The notes under the pieces are model-generated. The model searched no databases. It had not been told where the DNA came from and was given only the letters and a program-made list of their open reading frames with translations. The translations under genes and the position numbers were made by a program. 64,000 nt of DNA, taken from Glandiceps talaboti (taxonomy: Eukaryota; Hemichordata; Enteropneusta; Spengelidae). The DNA lies in assembly GCF_964340395.1 (NCBI RefSeq), contig NC_135557.1, positions 26,369,614 through 26,433,613 on the forward strand. The letters run 5' to 3'. Shown piece by piece: positions 63,479 to 64,000 of this stretch (its first letter is position 1; every line of letters begins with the position of its first letter).

Positions 63479-64000
63479 CTACGAAAGAAATAAAAAAAAA
63501 CATAGCAAACACTTAAATATAAAATGTGTTAGTAATTTCCTTTCTGACACCCTTTCAATTTATGTATTATATATCACACACTATCACTTAAAACAACACT
63601 ATTTGTTGTACTATTTAGGGTTAGGGTTAGGAATTACTGATTACTGTTTCGACTACAAAACCAACACTATATTCACTTTAAAATACAAATAATCAGACAT
63701 TGTACATGCCATGCAAATTATTGTATCTGTAAGTAGTATAATCTGTTGAAATTGTGATTTATTGGGGGCGCTGATTGTTGCGTTTGGACCCAAAAATCAA
63801 TTTGATTAGATGTATTGCACCATACACACGATGTGTACAGCTACACAAATACATTTACCTACACGTGATTCACTACTGTGCAGGGTGTACAATATTATGA
63901 TTAAGTTATTATATCGAACAGAACAGTTTCAAAACAAAACAAAATAGAACGTTCAAGATTTAAGAGACATATACAAAAAAATGTTCTATCGCGGTATGTA
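63479..64000. other. intron 3 of TRPC C (incomplete)
   Basis: AT-rich intron running off the window. Contains a short telomere-like ttagggttagggttagg at 63616-63632. Nothing else recognised. Confidence 0.6.

Noticed and set aside
63616-63632. Telomere-like ttagggttaggg as sign of a chromosome end or internal telomere
   Set aside because: Only about two and a half units inside an intron; chance or a minor repair scar.

Overview
The window is nuclear DNA of a marine invertebrate animal. It has GT-AG introns at conserved phases, AT-rich introns, very many micro- and minisatellites, LINE and SINE remnants, and genes of metazoan families (TRPC cation channels, a secreted LDLa+CAP protein). Deuterostomes such as hemichordates or amphioxus, or a spiralian, would fit; the sequence alone does not decide.

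Layout. 1-2560: a 42-bp minisatellite with a 378-bp higher-order period, then gene-free DNA. 2643-9327 (+): a six-exon gene for a secreted protein (signal peptide, LDL-receptor class A module, CAP domain). 10565-11552 (+): two exons of a small unrecognised domain protein with an uncertain 5' end. About 12760-13170: a degraded Penelope-like retroelement fragment. From 14186 to the right edge the minus strand carries three head-to-tail TRPC-type channel genes with the same exon plan: A (14186-33433, 14 exons, 1087 aa), B (37416-51499, 14 exons, 1077 aa) and C (54665 to beyond 63478, exons 4-14, truncated by the window edge). A and B are close paralogues; C is older. All three carry an unusually long, glycosylation-prone S3-S4 extracellular loop.

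Two things stand out. First, at least seven hammerhead ribozyme motifs (5767-5809, 5813-5855, 6062-6104, 20951-20993, 41851-41893, 42461-42504, 42715-42756 and 42969-43006; eight if both arms of the palindrome are counted) sit in short units of roughly 80-145 bp bordered by long (TA)n tracts. All lie in introns, including intron 8 of both TRPC A and TRPC B. They look like retrozymes or the ribozyme-bearing ends of Penelope-like elements. Second, exon-intron junctions in the TRPC genes are themselves tandemly amplified: the exon 2 donor of A about 19 times, the exon 3 donor of B twice, the exon 6 acceptor of B about 20 times and the exon 13 donor of C five times. Other notable items are a 1.9-kb foldback element, a 189-bp foldback MITE beside a 32-bp array, a dimeric tRNA-derived SINE, and a probable gene-conversion tract between A and B.

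The three channels are probably cation channels expressed from the same strand. Nothing in the sequence links them functionally to the CAP gene.
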